DNA of 5,108 bases from Syntrophaceae bacterium UBA4778 (lineage in GTDB: Bacteria > Desulfobacterota > Syntrophia > Syntrophales > UBA4778), in the NCBI GenBank assembly GCA_002403175.1, contig DHHG01000295.1, positions 1 to 5,108 on the forward strand, in the 5' to 3' direction. Each line of letters begins with the position of its first letter. Within the stretch, counting starts at the first letter, position 1. A program made the translations under genes and the position numbers. Under the pieces are notes generated by a model. It was not told the origin of the DNA and did not search any database. It was given only the letters and a program-made list of their open reading frames with translations. Below, piece after piece: positions 4,645 through 5,108 of the stretch.

Positions 4645-5108
4645 ATGTCGCCAAGATGTCGAGTAACGTTGACCAATGAGGAACGTAAAGAGCTCGATGC
4701 AATGACACACCGCGGGAAAACCCATGCCAGACGATTTATCCATGCCCGTGCGTTACTGCGGTGTGACGCCGGTGCGAATGGCCCGGCTTGGAATGTTGCC
4801 GATGTTGCAACAGCTCTTGGGGTGACCAGCCGGGTGATTGAACACCTCAAGAAGCGCTTTGTGGAGGATGGGCTCGAAGCGGCTCTTGATCGTAAACCAA
4901 GGGAAAAGCCGCCAAGGGAGGTCATTTTTGACGGGGCATTTGAGGCAAGATTGATAACATTGGCCTGTTCAGATGCCACAGAGGGGCATCGGTGATGGAC
5001 CGTCAGATTGCTTGCGGACAAGGCCGTCGAGCTTAGATTTGCGGAATCCGTGTCGCATATGACCGTGCAACGGGTTTTAAAAAAAACGAACTTAATTCTA
5101 CTCCGACA
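4645..5108 (+). pseudogene. IS630-family transposase, N-terminal part, interrupted by an in-frame TGA and cut by the window end
   Basis: IS630-family transposases cut and paste elements into TA dinucleotides. The frame from ATG 4645 (AAGGAGG at 4633-4639, 5 bases upstream) begins RVTLTNEERKELDAM, the typical N-terminus. It then has a helix-turn-helix region near residues 51-73 and GLEAALDRKPREKPPRE, a known family segment. It stops at TGA 4993-4995 after 116 codons. The same frame continues at once with WTVRLLADKAVEL and SVSHMTVQRVLKK to the last base, all typical of the family. The family has an arginine-like residue just before the conserved WT, so the TGA looks like a single CGA-to-TGA change. 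The DDE catalytic domain lies beyond the window. The 116-residue product alone could only be a DNA-binding fragment. Confidence 0.82.
5079..5085 (+). other. Run of A in -1 slippery phase inside the IS630 transposase
   Basis: Eight consecutive A residues (5079-5086) lie in the transposase frame as TTA AAA AAA, so A-AAA-AAA is in the correct phase for -1 slippage. Some IS630-family elements make their full transposase by programmed frameshifting. Whether this one does cannot be judged because the downstream frames are outside the window. Confidence 0.3.

Larger units (their letters stand above)
4298..5108. mobile_element. Insertion-sequence cluster: DDE transposase remnant abutted by an IS630-type element
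   Basis: Two unrelated transposase genes lie back to back, divergently oriented from about 4631-4645, and fill everything after the mutase subunit gene. The IS630 side begins next to a TA at 4631-4632, the family's target dinucleotide, exactly where the other transposase loses its recognisable sequence. No terminal inverted repeats could be matched because the right end of the IS630 element is outside the window. The outer end of the older element would have to lie within the few bases beside the mutase gene stop, so that end is probably lost. Confidence 0.6.

Noticed and set aside
4332..5021. Long minus-strand open frame of 229 codons across the IS region
   Set aside because: It is antisense to the IS630-type gene and overlaps the real transposase remnant in another frame. 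Its composition is rich in Ser/Arg/Ala with no recognisable domain, typical of a shadow frame.
1..5108. CRISPR array, tRNA, rRNA or B12 riboswitch
   Set aside because: No repeat-spacer pattern or tRNA-like fold was seen, and the gaps are too short or lack a recognisable cobalamin-riboswitch B12-box.

Overview
The window looks like part of an anaerobic, probably Desulfobacterota-type (sulfate-reducing or syntrophic) bacterial chromosome. The evidence is a co-directional acyl-CoA gene set, a stand-alone cobalamin-binding mutase subunit, a TRAP transporter tail, moderate GC, and IS4/IS1182- and IS630-type transposase remnants. The taxonomic call is an inference, since no rRNA or other marker is present.

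Layout: (1) 1-54, the last 17 codons of a TRAP transporter large permease (DctM type). (2) 55-235, a non-coding gap with a strong GC-rich hairpin, a TTGACA box inside a small dyad, and the meaB ribosome-binding site. (3) 236-1192, the MeaB/ArgK G-protein chaperone of B12-dependent acyl-CoA mutases. (4) 1289-2065, a crotonase-fold enzyme whose two hydratase glutamates are replaced and which carries a tyrosine at the place used by E. coli methylmalonyl-CoA decarboxylase. (5) 2066-2262, a 197-bp gap with a perfect hairpin and an AT-rich stretch. (6) 2263-3831, a carboxyltransferase of the propionyl-CoA carboxylase beta / methylmalonyl-CoA decarboxylase alpha family with unusual oxyanion-loop residues. 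(7) 3889-4293, a stand-alone cobalamin-binding small subunit of a methylmalonyl-CoA-mutase-type enzyme. (8) 4298-5108, insertion-sequence debris: the C-terminal end of a DDE transposase on the minus strand, abutted by an IS630-family transposase gene on the plus strand that has an in-frame TGA.

How the genes could work together: the TRAP transporter would import a dicarboxylate or similar acid. After CoA activation (not seen here), a split B12 mutase (large subunit not seen) would interconvert a succinyl-CoA-type and a malonyl-CoA-type ester, with MeaB protecting or loading the cofactor. The carboxyltransferase and/or the crotonase would then remove (or add) the malonyl carboxyl group. This fits the methylmalonyl-CoA route (succinate/propionate). 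It also fits alkyl-substituted homologues such as the alkylsuccinate rearrangement and decarboxylation proposed for alkane-degrading anaerobes. The sequence alone does not decide the substrate.
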